DNA of 64,000 nucleotides, from NCBI RefSeq assembly GCF_963676325.1, contig NZ_OY781099.1:3720001-3784000 (forward strand), read 5' to 3'. The notes beneath the pieces were generated by a model that had not been told where the DNA came from, searched no databases, and saw nothing but the letters and a program-made list of their open reading frames with translations. Each line of letters begins with the position of its first letter. Positions within the stretch are counted from its first letter, which is position 1. This document shows, in pieces, positions 54,218 through 63,330 of this stretch. This stretch comes from an uncultured Bacteroides sp. GTDB taxonomy: Bacteria > Bacteroidota > Bacteroidia > Bacteroidales > Bacteroidaceae. The position numbers were made by a program, and so were the translations under genes.

Positions 54218-56089
54218 TTAGTCTAACCATCTTCCATTATCCAGCCATGCGCCTCCATTGCGCCACTTTCCGTCCGCCAATATCCATCGTTGATAAGAAT
54301 CTATATCGCTTATTTTGATAGGATGAAAGATTCCTTTCCATGCTTCCTTTCTCCCTTTTGATGTTAAGGTATAATCCATTTCCCGGCAAACATATCTTTT
54401 ATTACGAATTTCAAAGATTCCTCTTGTGTCATAAACATTAGGGTCGTAGCTTGTAATTGTTATCCGTTTGGTTTCATCAATTTCATATACACCGCTATAC
54501 AATGCCTTCTCGAAATTAGTGATGCGCAATGTGGCTCCTTCGGCATTTGTTGTTTTTGGCGCTCCAAATTCATCCGGAATAATATCATCAGTAAAAGCCA
54601 TCGGGAATGAATTATTCGGAACCCATGTAGGACCCGAATTGTTAAGCCCCCGGTGAAATGCAAGGAATATTTTGCCTTTCGTTTCTGTTGCATCAGATAC
54701 ACCATTGGTTATCTGTGTATCAAGGTCGCTTTCGGACGTTACTGTTTCCTCAGTAGTAGTTCCTTCTTTATCAATAGTAGGTACCCACCATGGCGTATAT
54801 GTACCTTCTACCCTTGCGTTGTTTTCGTACATATGCCACTGCCACATACTTAGCTCTACCGGAATTATCTCAAGCTCAATATCAGAACTGGCATTATCAC
54901 GTTCTATTGATGCAAATTCATTCACTGAATGATAAATAGGGTTTGGCAAAATACCTTCAATCACTTGCTCAAAAATATATTCCTTTCCCGTAGATTCGTC
55001 GTTATAGATTGTATTCTTATCCTGATTAGCGGCGTCACAAAACCAGAAATAAAGATAATTAAGGCCTCCGGCTATATCTGCATAAGCTTTTGGAATCGTT
55101 ACTCTTTTTGCATTTTTTGAAATAGTAGAAGGCAAACATCTATGCCTGTAGTAGCTATTGTCCGGAAGAGAATATTTAATATTTGAATTCTGGTGAAGTT
55201 GAGATTGATCTCCTTCCTCTACTTCTGCCTCATACTCATCTATAACCATCTGCACATGTTTCATCTCAGTATTGATGTAGAAACTGTTATTCAGAATTAG
55301 TTTTGCGGTTTTTTTTCTACTATCTATAATAAAACTAGCATTGAATAAACTTTCCACTTGCTCAAGGAAATCTTTAACTGTCCATCCCGGCAACATTTCT
55401 CCCCATTCCCTTGTTTCATTCAAATGGCAAATAAATAAATCTTTCCACACCGTCTTATCCAGATCATTCACCGTTAGTGTGTAGCCAATTGCAGTAAGCA
55501 ACTTCTTAATAAATGCGCATAAAAAAGGCTGTGAAATATAATCATAGTCACTGAAACCAGGGCTATTTCTTAAATCGTAAACGCCCGAAGTGGTGTTTTT
55601 ATTAAGAATCCATTCATTGACCATTGCCCCGGTTGTTCGATTGAGTATTGGAGATAAACACGCATCGATATCAGGATATAATTTTGTGATCATATCTTTA
55701 TTCGGGGTAGTGCTTATTGGAGAATCAGAACATAATTTTAAAAAAGAAATTTTTAAATCACTCCCGATAAAGTAGTTCAACTCAGAATTACCGCTGGCAA
55801 TCTGAATGCTAACCGTTTCATCAGTCCATGCTGTTACTATTTCGGTACCGTTACAATATACCCGGTTATCCGCTATTAATATGGCGTTACGTTTTGTTTC
55901 TACTTCGAAAACAGAATTGAGTCGATTAAGGTGCTTGTACAATTCAGCATTAATCTTATTACTAAGATTTAAAGTGATATCGTATGTGTATTCTCCATTT
56001 TTTGTAAAAAAGGAGTTTTCTCGTTTCACCTCGTCGCTCATGTTATCTGGAAGTACAACTCTTATTCCGTCAATATACAGTTCAGTCAT
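54218..56089 (-). CDS. Phage tail/baseplate protein, hub-like
   Basis: 623 residues, no named family. It begins MTELYIDGIRVVLPDNMSDE and shows alternating beta and helical segments. Near residue 230, GWTVKDFLEQVESLFNASFIID resembles the loading domain of tail-tip proteins. The C-terminus is Trp-rich (QRWILADGKWRNGGAWLDNGRWLD). Position just before the tape measure gene, and at the end of the tail operon, suggests a distal tail or baseplate hub role. Confidence 0.62.
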   Translation of the reverse strand: MTELYIDGIRVVLPDNMSDEVKRENSFFTKNGEYTYDITLNLSNKINAELYKHLNRLNSVFEVETKRNAILIADNRVYCNGTEIVTAWTDETVSIQIASGNSELNYFIGSDLKISFLKLCSDSPISTTPNKDMITKLYPDIDACLSPILNRTTGAMVNEWILNKNTTSGVYDLRNSPGFSDYDYISQPFLCAFIKKLLTAIGYTLTVNDLDKTVWKDLFICHLNETREWGEMLPGWTVKDFLEQVESLFNASFIIDSRKKTAKLILNNSFYINTEMKHVQMVIDEYEAEVEEGDQSQLHQNSNIKYSLPDNSYYRHRCLPSTISKNAKRVTIPKAYADIAGGLNYLYFWFCDAANQDKNTIYNDESTGKEYIFEQVIEGILPNPIYHSVNEFASIERDNASSDIELEIIPVELSMWQWHMYENNARVEGTYTPWWVPTIDKEGTTTEETVTSESDLDTQITNGVSDATETKGKIFLAFHRGLNNSGPTWVPNNSFPMAFTDDIIPDEFGAPKTTNAEGATLRITNFEKALYSGVYEIDETKRITITSYDPNVYDTRGIFEIRNKRYVCREMDYTLTSKGRKEAWKGIFHPIKISDIDSYQRWILADGKWRNGGAWLDNGRWLD

Positions 56090-56534
56090 AATCCTCCAAA
56101 GTTAGTGCAATGCTCAATCCGTTAAAGCCTCCATATACATTATACTCCCACTCTGTGCGTATCTTATGGCCAGTTCTTAATTCGTCACAATTAAAATATC
56201 TTTGGCCAATGATCTCTTTTATTTTTTGGATTATGGTCTGCATTTTTGCATAATGCTGCAGCTCCTGTTCTTCTGTCTGCTCTCCTGCATTTACTTTTTC
56301 CAGAAGCATCAGAAGTATTATATTGTCTTCTGAATACTTATCTGCATGTTCGCGCTGCATTTCAGCATCAGGGAAATTTGCACAAAGAACAACTCCTGGC
56401 ATGTCCGTTATTTTTTTTTGAAGATGGTCTTCTTTTACAGCAAGAACACACTTATCAATCTTATCCTCAAGCTCGGCATTAGCCTGTGATGAAATCTCTA
56501 CTAAGATTTCTCTGAATCTCTGAATTCCTATCAT
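56082..56534 (-). CDS. Phage protein of unknown function, possible tail assembly chaperone
   Basis: 150 residues, helical and acidic, with no signal or membrane segment. Overlaps the next gene by 8 nt and the previous by 4 nt. Its size and place two genes before the tape measure fit a tail assembly chaperone or terminator protein, but no motif confirms this and no frameshift site was identified. Confidence 0.6.
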   Translation of the reverse strand: MIGIQRFREILVEISSQANAELEDKIDKCVLAVKEDHLQKKITDMPGVVLCANFPDAEMQREHADKYSEDNIILLMLLEKVNAGEQTEEQELQHYAKMQTIIQKIKEIIGQRYFNCDELRTGHKIRTEWEYNVYGGFNGLSIALTLEDYD

Positions 56535-57532
56535 ATCTCAATCAAATTATTTTGTTCCGGATCAGCCATCTTAAAACTGAAATCAACAGCCTTTAGTGAG
56601 CTCTTCCGGAAGTCACGTTCATAAGTATGTTTTGAAATTATAATTGAATACCAGGAACCATCAATTAATATCTGAACTTCCTGAGCATTCATCATGTTAT
56701 GCCATAATTTATAATCTGATGGCAAGAATATAACCCCACTATTGGCGGTATATTCATCTGTGACTTTTATGCTGAATTTTCTTTCTACAGCATACATTTC
56801 GGCCGTATCGCTTTCGTTTGAACCTTTAATGCTTAACGTTCCAACTGTTGTGAGCGTTTCGGGCATGTCATATACATTTTTATAGCGAAAGATAAACGTT
56901 TCAAGGTATTGCGTGTGGTCTATAAAGCATTTCATCAGATCACTCCCTTTAATGATCTCATAACTTACTATGTCACTAGCCAATAATGTAGGAAACAAAG
57001 CAAAGATTACATCGGGGGAAACATCAAGCGTGACAATGGCCTTATCGCTTGTGTGAGTATACAGCGCATCGTGTGTCATTACTATACCATCATCGGTGCG
57101 GATGGTGATAATCGCTTTTTCTCCGTTCTGGAATACCCCACTGATATATTCTTTCCCGTTTTCCCTAACCATTTTATCCCGCACTTCACTCAGCCATCCC
57201 GGTGCTGCAGCTTTTTTTTTTGTCATTAGCCGGCTGAACATCACATAGCTTTGTGCATCCTGTACACCATTAATCAAAAATGTAAAAAGGCCCGCTGCCG
57301 GAGACTGATTGCATGTGCCAGTGTCACACCATATACCCCATAATGCCTTAGCGCAAAATTGGCCTAATTTACGCACTTCAACTTTAAAATTATAATCAGG
57401 CGTATACTCTTCCTCAAGAATAGTTTTACCTCCATATTTCACGGAAAATGTTATTGTACTATCCGTATCAATAATATAATCCTTCATTGTTGCGCAAAAT
57501 TCCTGCGCATCTGGCCGCTGAATAATGTTCAT
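56531..57532 (-). CDS. Phage structural protein of unknown family
   Basis: 333 residues, beta-rich. Segments such as KAIVTLDVSPDVIFALFPTL and GTLSIKGSNESDTAEMYAVE suggest a virion protein, possibly tail tube-like or distal tail. Start and stop overlap both neighbours by 4 nt, typical of a tight morphogenesis operon. I do not recognise the family. Confidence 0.6.
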   Translation of the reverse strand: MNIIQRPDAQEFCATMKDYIIDTDSTITFSVKYGGKTILEEEYTPDYNFKVEVRKLGQFCAKALWGIWCDTGTCNQSPAAGLFTFLINGVQDAQSYVMFSRLMTKKKAAAPGWLSEVRDKMVRENGKEYISGVFQNGEKAIITIRTDDGIVMTHDALYTHTSDKAIVTLDVSPDVIFALFPTLLASDIVSYEIIKGSDLMKCFIDHTQYLETFIFRYKNVYDMPETLTTVGTLSIKGSNESDTAEMYAVERKFSIKVTDEYTANSGVIFLPSDYKLWHNMMNAQEVQILIDGSWYSIIISKHTYERDFRKSSLKAVDFSFKMADPEQNNLIEI

Positions 57533-58458
57533 AATCTGCAGAATTTATTAGCTGGATCATTATTTGGCAAAATCTGATAGGTAACCACTCCTCCATCGCG
57601 CTCCTTCTTCATCTCATCAAGCCACGTCATTGCATCGTCATTCATCCATTGAGACAGCAATTTAATATCTTCATAACTTGCAGGCTCGCTATTCATAGCA
57701 CCGCTTTCGGCCACGTACGTACGTATCACTCCTGCAGGAATAACTTTAACCTGAAGCCTTCTCATCGCAAGGCTCATTGCCAATAAAGCGGTTGCCTTGC
57801 ATGCAGCAAAATGTTTTTCCGTTTCAGCCTCTACTTTTTCCTGAAGCAATTCTTCCCAGTTTAGTGGTCCATAGGCTTTCTTTACATATTGTATCTGAGC
57901 CTCTTTGATGAATGGAACAAGCAACATATATGTGCGCTCACTCTTCTCGATAGGGAAATAAGAGTCAAAATCTTCTCCACTTTTAATAAGCAACAGTTGA
58001 GACATCTTGTAACTACGACTATTCTTCCATGCTTCTATAGAGGATACATTCAGCGCACGGATGAGAACGTCTACAGCTTTGTAATAATCTTCCAGATGTT
58101 GCGCATCGTCTCTGTCGAGCTGCCACTCCCAGGGTAATTTTTCATTGTCAGCTGAAATCTTAATCTTACGGCCGCTATCTTCATGGCTGACGTCGTTTTT
58201 CTGATACATCCTAAGCGTACCAAAAATAGCTATTGGACGTTGTACTTTCCTTACCAACTCTTTTTTTGCAGAGTCTTCTGAATTGCTGGTATAATAACCC
58301 TCAATCTCACTATAAACTTCCTGGCTGATTATATTCACCAGCTCATCTGTAGCAGCGGCTATTTCACCGGTTACTTTTTCGAACTTGTTATTGGCAAAAT
58401 AATTGCCGGTAACTTCCCGGAGTTCTTGTGATCCGTTATTGCTCTTATTAAAAATCAT
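57529..58458 (-). CDS. Phage protein, DUF6712-like
   Basis: 309 residues, largely helical. Motifs such as LREVTGNYFANNKFEKVTGEI and KAYGPLNWEELLQEKVEAETEKH are reminiscent of DUF6712, found on Bacteroidales phages next to head-tail genes; this name is from memory of the family pattern. It lies 6 nt after the preceding gene. Role in head completion is possible. Confidence 0.6.
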   Translation of the reverse strand: MIFNKSNNGSQELREVTGNYFANNKFEKVTGEIAAATDELVNIISQEVYSEIEGYYTSNSEDSAKKELVRKVQRPIAIFGTLRMYQKNDVSHEDSGRKIKISADNEKLPWEWQLDRDDAQHLEDYYKAVDVLIRALNVSSIEAWKNSRSYKMSQLLLIKSGEDFDSYFPIEKSERTYMLLVPFIKEAQIQYVKKAYGPLNWEELLQEKVEAETEKHFAACKATALLAMSLAMRRLQVKVIPAGVIRTYVAESGAMNSEPASYEDIKLLSQWMNDDAMTWLDEMKKERDGGVVTYQILPNNDPANKFCRL

Positions 58459-58464
58459 AGCATT

Positions 58465-59313
58465 CTATTTTTTTGTGAGCATTGCATCTGCTCGTTGTTT
58501 ATCATCCAGCATTTTTAGCATCACTTTCAGTAAAAGTGTATTGTCAGTATCTTCGGCATCTCCAAATATTCCTGTCTCGGCAACAGAAAAGAGAATACTG
58601 TTGAGCCCTATGTTCTGTGATGAAGTTATAACTTCTCCATCTTCTTTCTTTTGCCGTTCAAAAATAGGAGAAAAGCAAATTGCAGCTCCATCAATAATGA
58701 AACTTCCGGTAAGAAGATATTCGCAGAAGTTTGCAAACCATGCATAGATGCCCCACTGGATATGTTCTGGTATACATTTCACTCTTGAGGCATAAAAATT
58801 AATTCGTTCCTGGAGAAAATCTTCACGATACTTGCCATCAAAATCAGCTTTACCAATTTTCTTTCCTGGTCTTCTATATAAAATCCCAACTAAAGCCTGC
58901 AACATTTCAGGTTCATGGCTCTCATTATACCCATTCATCATTGTTACTGCATTGCGAAACTCACCGAACGTCATATCACTGCCATGGCTTAATGGTCCGC
59001 GTAAGTTTTTCCACTCCGGAAGAAGATTCTTGGTACTGCTATATATCACCTCCACGCTTTCATCTTCTTCATTTGCTCTCCACATCCAATCCAGTGTTTG
59101 TGCTAAATCATAAATCAAAAGATAATAGTCGCTCTTTCCATGAGCGCGCATTCCACGATTTGAAAGCACAAAGCGGCACCATTCCATTTTAATATCGGCA
59201 AGTGCAATACCTTTCTTACTTATTAACTTCTTCCGTAGCTTCAATAGATACATCCACTCTGCAGGAAATAATTCCTCCCAACAGTCAGGGAATTCAAGTT
59301 CTTTATTTTTCAT
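58465..59313 (-). CDS. Phage protein of unknown function next to portal
   Basis: 282 residues, charged and helical with several Trp-rich patches (FPDCWEELFPAEWMYLLKLRKKL, WGIYAWFANFCEYLLTG). No signal peptide. It lies 7 nt downstream of the portal-like gene. No family recognised; a connector or assembly factor would fit the position. Confidence 0.58.
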   Translation of the reverse strand: MKNKELEFPDCWEELFPAEWMYLLKLRKKLISKKGIALADIKMEWCRFVLSNRGMRAHGKSDYYLLIYDLAQTLDWMWRANEEDESVEVIYSSTKNLLPEWKNLRGPLSHGSDMTFGEFRNAVTMMNGYNESHEPEMLQALVGILYRRPGKKIGKADFDGKYREDFLQERINFYASRVKCIPEHIQWGIYAWFANFCEYLLTGSFIIDGAAICFSPIFERQKKEDGEVITSSQNIGLNSILFSVAETGIFGDAEDTDNTLLLKVMLKMLDDKQRADAMLTKK

Positions 59314-59320
59314 GTAATTG

Positions 59321-60676
59321 TTATGCTTGGTTAGTTGCTCTGTCGGAGGCTGTTACATTATCTTCTTTATTAATCACCTTTCGGTACATTCCAAGGAATA
59401 TTCCCTTCTTTTTCGGGAAATTAATACGAATTGCATCATTAATAGCTTCAAGGGATATCTCTTCCGGAATCTGAGTATCGGCTCCATAAAATATTTTCAA
59501 AGCATACAGCATTTGTGAACCGCTATCTCCTTTACCATCAATAATAATATTAGATAAAGCAGGGTTAAGACCGAATCCGCTAGTCGTAGAACTATCTGCA
59601 ATACGTGATATCTTTGCTTGTGCCGTGATATATTTATCTACATTCATCTCAATAGGTTCTATCTTCCATTCCTGTTTGTTTCCGTCAGGATCAATAAAAT
59701 CTACGCATGTGAAGAACTTGCCGGCATTCTTCCTTCCAGCCATAACATTAGCAATAGTCTCTGTTATTTTGTCTCTCTGAATTTCCATTTCGGCCTCTAT
59801 CTTTGAATCATCCCATTCCTGATGCATAGCCATTATGAGTTCACGCTTACGCACCCAATATTCATCAGGTTGATGCACAATGTAAGCAGCTGCAATCATA
59901 TTTTCATTCAGGTACCGGATTATTTCCGGAAGAGTATTCGCGTTTTCCAACCATGGTACCGAACCATAGAATGAAGATATCGCATACATGTTTCGGCCAA
60001 AACTTCTCATGCAATGATATTTTATAGCAGTCTCTGTTGAAACTGGATTCCATTTATCAAAAACCGGATAGACCTTTAGGTTTCTAGAATAAAAAGAATC
60101 AAAGTTACCATTAAGGATATTGGTAACGTCTTCTAATCTACGGCTATCATTCGGAGGCCATATAAGTAAGCATTCGGCAGAATTAAGACATTCCAATTTA
60201 CTTACCCATGGTTTCCCTATGCGGACAAATTTACCAGAATAATACTTTGTAAAGTGGCCTTTCATGTGAGTGTATTCTACAAGTACATCACGGATATACT
60301 TTTTGTAATCCCAGGAGTCCAGCCAATCTTGAATTTCATTGTCCTGAACCCATTCTTGCGTGCACTCGTTATTCTCAACTTTAATTTTATATAACATTGG
60401 GCCTTGGCCATATAAAAGCCCGGCTTTTCTTTCTAAGATGCCCGGTCCAAGGTTGTTTTTTTCCAATATATTTCTGATGGCAGTAGGCATGTTATTATCA
60501 CGCCCCCATGGAACAACCTTTACTCCAGCAATATTTACAGGATCACCATCCCAATTTGCCGATGAACCATTAAAGAAAGAACTCATAGGGTATTCCGTAC
60601 TCATATTAAGAGCGAATGTTCCAGAACCAGTCTCCACAAAACTGGTACCGCCAATCTTTTTATTAATCTTTGCCAT
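59321..60676 (-). CDS. Portal-like protein
   Basis: 451 residues. KVVPWGRDNNMPTAIRNILEKN followed by PGILERKAGLLYGQGPMLY, a central helical section with ENMIAAAYIVHQPDEYWV, and the C-terminal SSTTSGFGLNPALSNIIIDGKGD fit the stem, wing and crown order of phage portals of Bacteroidales phages. Portals form the dodecameric ring for DNA entry and tail attachment. The expected large terminase would be upstream, beyond the small genes or outside the window. Confidence is moderate because no classical portal motif is strong. Confidence 0.68.
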   Translation of the reverse strand: MAKINKKIGGTSFVETGSGTFALNMSTEYPMSSFFNGSSANWDGDPVNIAGVKVVPWGRDNNMPTAIRNILEKNNLGPGILERKAGLLYGQGPMLYKIKVENNECTQEWVQDNEIQDWLDSWDYKKYIRDVLVEYTHMKGHFTKYYSGKFVRIGKPWVSKLECLNSAECLLIWPPNDSRRLEDVTNILNGNFDSFYSRNLKVYPVFDKWNPVSTETAIKYHCMRSFGRNMYAISSFYGSVPWLENANTLPEIIRYLNENMIAAAYIVHQPDEYWVRKRELIMAMHQEWDDSKIEAEMEIQRDKITETIANVMAGRKNAGKFFTCVDFIDPDGNKQEWKIEPIEMNVDKYITAQAKISRIADSSTTSGFGLNPALSNIIIDGKGDSGSQMLYALKIFYGADTQIPEEISLEAINDAIRINFPKKKGIFLGMYRKVINKEDNVTASDRATNQA

Positions 60677-60701
60677 ATTTTAATTTAATAGATTTATGTT
60701 T

Positions 60702-61178
60702 TTAACTTAAATGCCCTCTGAATAGTGGAAGATCATAAGCTCCTCCAGTTGCTCTGTTCTCAAGAATACCCTTTAATCTAGCTATTTCCACATCAGAAAG
60801 TCCGTACATCACTCTTGATATTAGCCTGTTAAGCCCTCCGTACATATTCCTTGCATACCATTGAGTATTTTTCTTCATTACATTTCTGTTCTTTTTTTGT
60901 TTCCATATCATTTTGTTGGTATCAACGGAATGACGGTTTATTTTTTTTCTGCCGGCAATTTCAAAAGCACGACCATAGCTAAAGAAGCTAACTCTTAGCC
61001 CTGGATTCTGCCCTTCTGTGAATGTTTTATAGTCTACGCTCTCAAGCAAGTTCTCCGTGCGCATAAGCCCGCGTTTTTCAATAGCTTCAGAAAGCACATC
61101 CACCAGCCATTCGCCATGCTGTGAAAGCTCCTCCTGTATGAACAGTAGCTTTAATTCATCACTCTCATTACTTACCAT
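60702..61178 (-). CDS. Phage morphogenesis-type protein
   Basis: 158 residues from the ATG at 61178 (MVSNESDELKLLFIQEEL); the ATG at 61211 precedes the promoter -7 box. Basic, helical C-terminal half. Size and the pattern ENLLESVDYKTF through GRAFEIAGRKKINRH recall HK97-gp10-like head-tail joining proteins, an inference. First gene of the portal-to-tail unit; the portal-like gene starts 25 nt after its stop. Confidence 0.6.
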   Translation of the reverse strand: MVSNESDELKLLFIQEELSQHGEWLVDVLSEAIEKRGLMRTENLLESVDYKTFTEGQNPGLRVSFFSYGRAFEIAGRKKINRHSVDTNKMIWKQKKNRNVMKKNTQWYARNMYGGLNRLISRVMYGLSDVEIARLKGILENRATGGAYDLPLFRGHLS

Positions 61179-61200
61179 CTTTATATCTATGTATTTTAAG

Positions 61201-61235
61201 CAAAAATACACCCAAAAAAGACCTCAAAAAAGGAC
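61201..61235 (-). promoter_or_regulatory. Phage promoter of the portal-to-tail unit
   Basis: GTCC (61235-61232), TTTT, 19 nt, TATTTTTG (61208-61201) on the minus strand. The 20 nt between boxes repeat almost identically in the fibre-unit promoter at 48312-48346. Confidence 0.78.
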
Positions 61236-61239
61236 ACAA

Positions 61240-61273
61240 AAAAGCCCCGGCTAACGAATTAACCGGGGCTTTT
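61240..61273 (-). terminator. Terminator of the small-gene unit
   Basis: AAAAGCCCCGG (61240-61250) pairs with CCGGGGCTTTT (61263-61273), inner TAA/TTA pairs adding to the stem. It lies between the 61290 stop and the GTCC promoter. Confidence 0.85.
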
Positions 61274-61289
61274 CTATACATAAAAACTA

Positions 61290-61637
61290 CTAAACTTCTT
61301 TGAATCCTTCTGTTTTACAGAATAATACCATATCAACAACTCCAATTTTATGGTATTGATTAACTTCTTGGCCATAATCAACTTTAATCAGTACATCCCT
61401 TTCAAATGGAGGAAGTTCTTTTTCAGAGCGTTTCATGTCCAGGTAAAAAGTTAATGCTCTCATTAATTTTATTAGTCCTTTATTTGAAAATGTATGCCAT
61501 ATCAGATAATTGATAGTGATATTTGGCACATCAATATCAACAGAAAGGAGGCCTTTTTTAGCCCATTCATCTAAGGCGAAAATCTTATTTATAGCATTAT
61601 TTAAATGCTTCTTGAAAATTTTCTTATTTTTTTTCAT
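61290..61637 (-). CDS. Small basic phage protein of unknown function
   Basis: 115 residues (MKKNKKIFKKHLNNAINKIF). Lys-rich N-terminus, no membrane segment. Overlaps the preceding gene by 14 nt. Last gene before the terminator at 61240. Family unknown. Confidence 0.6.
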   Translation of the reverse strand: MKKNKKIFKKHLNNAINKIFALDEWAKKGLLSVDIDVPNITINYLIWHTFSNKGLIKLMRALTFYLDMKRSEKELPPFERDVLIKVDYGQEVNQYHKIGVVDMVLFCKTEGFKEV

Positions 61638-61902
61638 TTCTGTTTATTTTTGAATTCTCAATTTTAACATATTCACTCTTATTAATTCCTGTGCTACCAT
61701 TGATTCCATATGATATAGAACCACCGTTGCGAAGTATTTGTAAAACTTCATTTTTAGCATTTTCAGCCTCACTATAAGTTTTATAGCTCTGATGTCCTAA
61801 TGGATATTTGCAATAAGTTCTTCCACCATCTAGCATAATGCCTATGCCAAAAATATCTTCATCTGTTTTCCTATCATAGTTAGACTGCACTCTTATTTTC
61901 AT
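61624..61902 (-). CDS. Small phage protein of unknown function
   Basis: 92 residues (MKIRVQSNYDRKTDEDIFGI). The centre has YKTYSEAENAKNEVLQILRNGG, a short helical pattern seen in small WGR/AP2-like or DUF1508-like domains, but the match is too short to call. Cytoplasmic by composition. Confidence 0.55.
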   Translation of the reverse strand: MKIRVQSNYDRKTDEDIFGIGIMLDGGRTYCKYPLGHQSYKTYSEAENAKNEVLQILRNGGSISYGINGSTGINKSEYVKIENSKINRNEKK

Positions 61903-61928
61903 AATGTTTCAGTTTGGTTAGTTCTGAT

Positions 61929-62306
61929 TTAATTAAACCTAGGTGGCATATCTTCAGAGAAAACAAAGTTTTCAATTTTAGCATCCCATTTTATTTCCTT
62001 ATCGCCTTCAAAAAATCTAAAAAACATATTATGCTCATCCTGCAGTGCGCACAATCCTATTTGAGTTGTTGCATCCGAAACATAATTTTCGTTATTGTAA
62101 GCTTTATATGCTTCCAAATCTGAAATTACAGCAGAAAGAATATTCTTTGTTTCTTCATTTTCGTAAACTTCCATATATAAGAATTCACCACTTGAATACA
62201 TATCCCGATCTGCTACTTGGTTTTTGCTTACTAATTCATTTAAAATATCAAGTGTTAATTGAGGGCTATTATAAAAATCCTCAGTAAAAAAAGTCTTCTT
62301 TTCCAT
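61929..62306 (-). CDS. Small phage protein of unknown function
   Basis: 125 residues, strongly acidic (MEKKTFFTEDFYNSPQLTLD). No membrane segment or known motif. The acidity is of the kind seen in phage proteins that mimic DNA or inhibit host factors, but there is no specific evidence for that. Confidence 0.55.
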   Translation of the reverse strand: MEKKTFFTEDFYNSPQLTLDILNELVSKNQVADRDMYSSGEFLYMEVYENEETKNILSAVISDLEAYKAYNNENYVSDATTQIGLCALQDEHNMFFRFFEGDKEIKWDAKIENFVFSEDMPPRFN

Positions 62307-62349
62307 AATGATTATTTATTTAAATTTAAAAAATGTGATTCAGTTTTAG

Positions 62350-62808
62350 TTATTTTTGGATTAAAAATAAACAGACTGTAATAGTCATTATGGCAGCATA
62401 ACAAAATAGATATATGTATTTTATTTTGTTTACTCTGGCTCTATGCTCCAAGTTAGCAACTCGCTTGCGGAATCCTATACAATTTCTTTCAGTGATGCCT
62501 TGATCACGTAATTTTTTATCGTAAATAGATAAATTTTCATCCATCCATGCTCTTATTTTAGGTTCTAACTCATCTAAATTATTATCTATCTCACTTGCAT
62601 TAAAACCTCTTGAAAAAGAAATTGGCGCTAAAAAGTTCTTATTGTTTCTGTATTCATAGAATTCTATCTTCACAGGAACTATAGTTCTTTTCAATAAAGT
62701 TTCTTCAACTTCTTTTTCTATTTTTTCATTAGTAGCATTTGCTCTAGATACCAGTTCGTCATAATCAAATCTATCAATTACGACTATATCATTAATTTCG
62801 TTTGCCAT
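62350..62808 (-). CDS. Small phage protein with C-terminal membrane helix
   Basis: 152 residues. A charged cytoplasmic part (MANEINDIVVIDRFDYDELV, coiled coil about 20-60) ends in one membrane helix (about 130-149, YIYLFCYAAIMTITVCLFLI). The orientation suggests a tail-anchored inner-membrane protein. Function unknown. Confidence 0.6.
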   Translation of the reverse strand: MANEINDIVVIDRFDYDELVSRANATNEKIEKEVEETLLKRTIVPVKIEFYEYRNNKNFLAPISFSRGFNASEIDNNLDELEPKIRAWMDENLSIYDKKLRDQGITERNCIGFRKRVANLEHRARVNKIKYIYLFCYAAIMTITVCLFLIQK

Positions 62809-62839
62809 TCCGTTCTTTTCTTTTCTGGTTAAAATTTAA

Positions 62840-63037
62840 TTAGTCTGCAATTACCATTGGCCCTTTTAATAACTCCTGAAATCTTTTATCTCTTGCTGAT
62901 TTTGTTTCAAACTTTTCAAGAGTTGTCCAGGACTGAAGGGTAGCACCTTTATACTTAATGCGAATGTTAGGAAAATCATCAGTCCGGATAATCATAAATC
63001 CGGCTCTAATTACTTTTTGTTGACTTGTTGAATCCAT
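62840..63037 (-). CDS. Small phage protein of unknown function
   Basis: 65 residues (MDSTSQQKVIRAGFMIIRTD). It lies directly after a GTCC-type promoter and is the first gene of its sub-unit. The pattern FMIIRTDDFPNIRIKYKG resembles short DNA-binding-like phage proteins, without a recognised family. Confidence 0.55.
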   Translation of the reverse strand: MDSTSQQKVIRAGFMIIRTDDFPNIRIKYKGATLQSWTTLEKFETKSARDKRFQELLKGPMVIAD

Positions 63038-63061
63038 CTTGTATTATATTTATTTACACAA

Positions 63062-63096
63062 CAAAATAACAGAAAAATATTATTCTAAAAAAGGAC
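63062..63096 (-). promoter_or_regulatory. Phage promoter within the small-gene cluster (variant)
   Basis: GTCC (63096-63093), TTTT, 19 nt, TTATTTTG (63069-63062) on the minus strand. Same spacing as the other copies, with one mismatch in the -7 box. Its T-run also serves as the T-tract of the hairpin at 63098-63127. Confidence 0.6.
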
Positions 63097-63097
63097 T

Positions 63098-63127
63098 TGT
63101 AAGCACTACTCAAGAGTGCTTACAATA
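63098..63127 (-). terminator. Terminator overlapping a stop codon and a promoter
   Basis: On the minus strand TTGTAAGCAC pairs with GTGCTTACAA around a 9-nt loop that contains the stop codon of the 63106 gene. GTCCTTTTTT follows directly, so terminator T-tract and promoter element are the same bases. Confidence 0.7.
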
Positions 63128-63330
63128 AGATTACGAGTTATATATTCCTCTTCAGAAATGCCTCCTTTGCTAAGTTTTTTAAAGTCAGATTTATTATACC
63201 TAACCTTTTTACCATTCTCTAGTAAGATATCTTCCGGTTCCATACCGGTGATATTCTCCATCTCAGAAATAACATAAAGCGTTTCTTCAAGACTCGCATT
63301 CATAATGCTGTAAGTTACTTTTTTATTCAT
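63106..63330 (-). CDS. Small phage protein of unknown function
   Basis: 74 residues (MNKKVTYSIMNASLEETLYV). Helical, no membrane segment. Start and the preceding stop share one base at 63330, so translation is coupled. Family unknown. Confidence 0.55.
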   Translation of the reverse strand: MNKKVTYSIMNASLEETLYVISEMENITGMEPEDILLENGKKVRYNKSDFKKLSKGGISEEEYITRNLIVSTLE

